From Amoebidium appalachense (taxonomy: Eukaryota; Ichthyosporea): a stretch of 64,000 nt of DNA. The notes beneath the pieces were generated by a model. It was not told where the DNA came from and made no database searches. It worked only from the letters and a program-made list of their open reading frames with translations. Below are positions 63,961 through 64,000 of the stretch, one piece after another; positions within the stretch are counted from its first letter, which is position 1; every line of letters starts with the position of its first letter. The DNA lies in contig CAVNZM010000001.1 in the NCBI GenBank assembly GCA_963693365.1, positions 6,386,001 through 6,450,000 of the forward strand, in the 5' to 3' direction. A program made the translations under genes and the position numbers.

Positions 63961-64000
63961 GGGGGTTGCATATGACTGTCAGCTCCTGGGGGTTTAGGAA
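63629..64000. other. 5' flank or first intron of NCAPG2
   Basis: A canonical acceptor (TTTCCCACACAG) precedes exon 63476-63628, so coding sequence continues to the right. The remaining 370 bp holds two G homopolymers (63,670-63,694 and 63,920-63,958). No first exon with a matching phase 0 donor could be chosen with confidence. Confidence 0.6.

Overview
The window is nuclear DNA from a eukaryote. Coding sequence is split into many short exons (mostly 50-220 bp) with GT-AG introns, and the products are eukaryote-specific (a condensin II subunit, EBP1, an Nop15/NIFK nucleolar protein). The species cannot be fixed from this sequence. The non-fungal condensin II subunit and a small EGF-like receptor would fit a protist, an alga or an early-branching holozoan. 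There are no bacterial operons, rRNA genes or CRISPR arrays.

Layout. (1) 236-4,555, minus: five exons of a small single-pass membrane protein (signal peptide, one EGF-like module, Thr/Pro-rich stalk, TM helix, basic cytoplasmic tail), continuing off the left edge. (2) 4,556-9,000: intergenic. (3) 9,001-14,898, minus: complete seven-exon NIFK/Nop15-type RRM protein. (4) 14,899-15,285: short head-to-head promoter region. (5) 15,286-25,677, plus: complete eleven-exon PA2G4/EBP1. (6) 25,678-29,348: intergenic, with a palindromic repeat cluster. (7) 29,349-31,265, minus: one long exon of an unrecognised Arg/Gly/Asp/Tyr-rich protein, with a possible 5' exon near 36,100. (8) 38,590-41,870: a decayed P-element/THAP9-type DNA transposon with inverted terminal repeats, frameshifted transposase fragments and internal tandem repeats. 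(9) 42,610-42,975: a tRNA-derived SINE-like element, followed by a palindrome and a 100-bp direct repeat. (10) 44,512-63,628, minus: NCAPG2 (condensin II subunit G2), 31 exons identified; only the extreme N terminus is missing.

The main oddity lies in the introns. They are packed with C/G homopolymers of 20-45 bp, (GT/AC)n runs up to several hundred bp and, less often, (GA)n. The intergenic blocks at 6-8.9, 26-27.4, 28.2-29.3, 35.7-39.9 and 41-44 kb almost lack such tracts. About 19 of roughly 50 mapped 3' splice sites sit directly on (CA)n or on an ACGTACAG end, and some introns start with (GT)n. A short degenerate repeat recurs in introns of at least two genes, always in sense orientation next to C tracts. 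NIFK and PA2G4, which share the 387-bp promoter region, both act in ribosome production or function. NCAPG2 acts in mitotic chromosome structure.

Long ORFs reading as Cys/Val, His/Thr, Gly, Pro or Arg/Glu repeats are translations of microsatellites and homopolymers and were excluded. Exon borders were read by eye from splice signals, phase and family similarity recalled from memory; no alignment was run.
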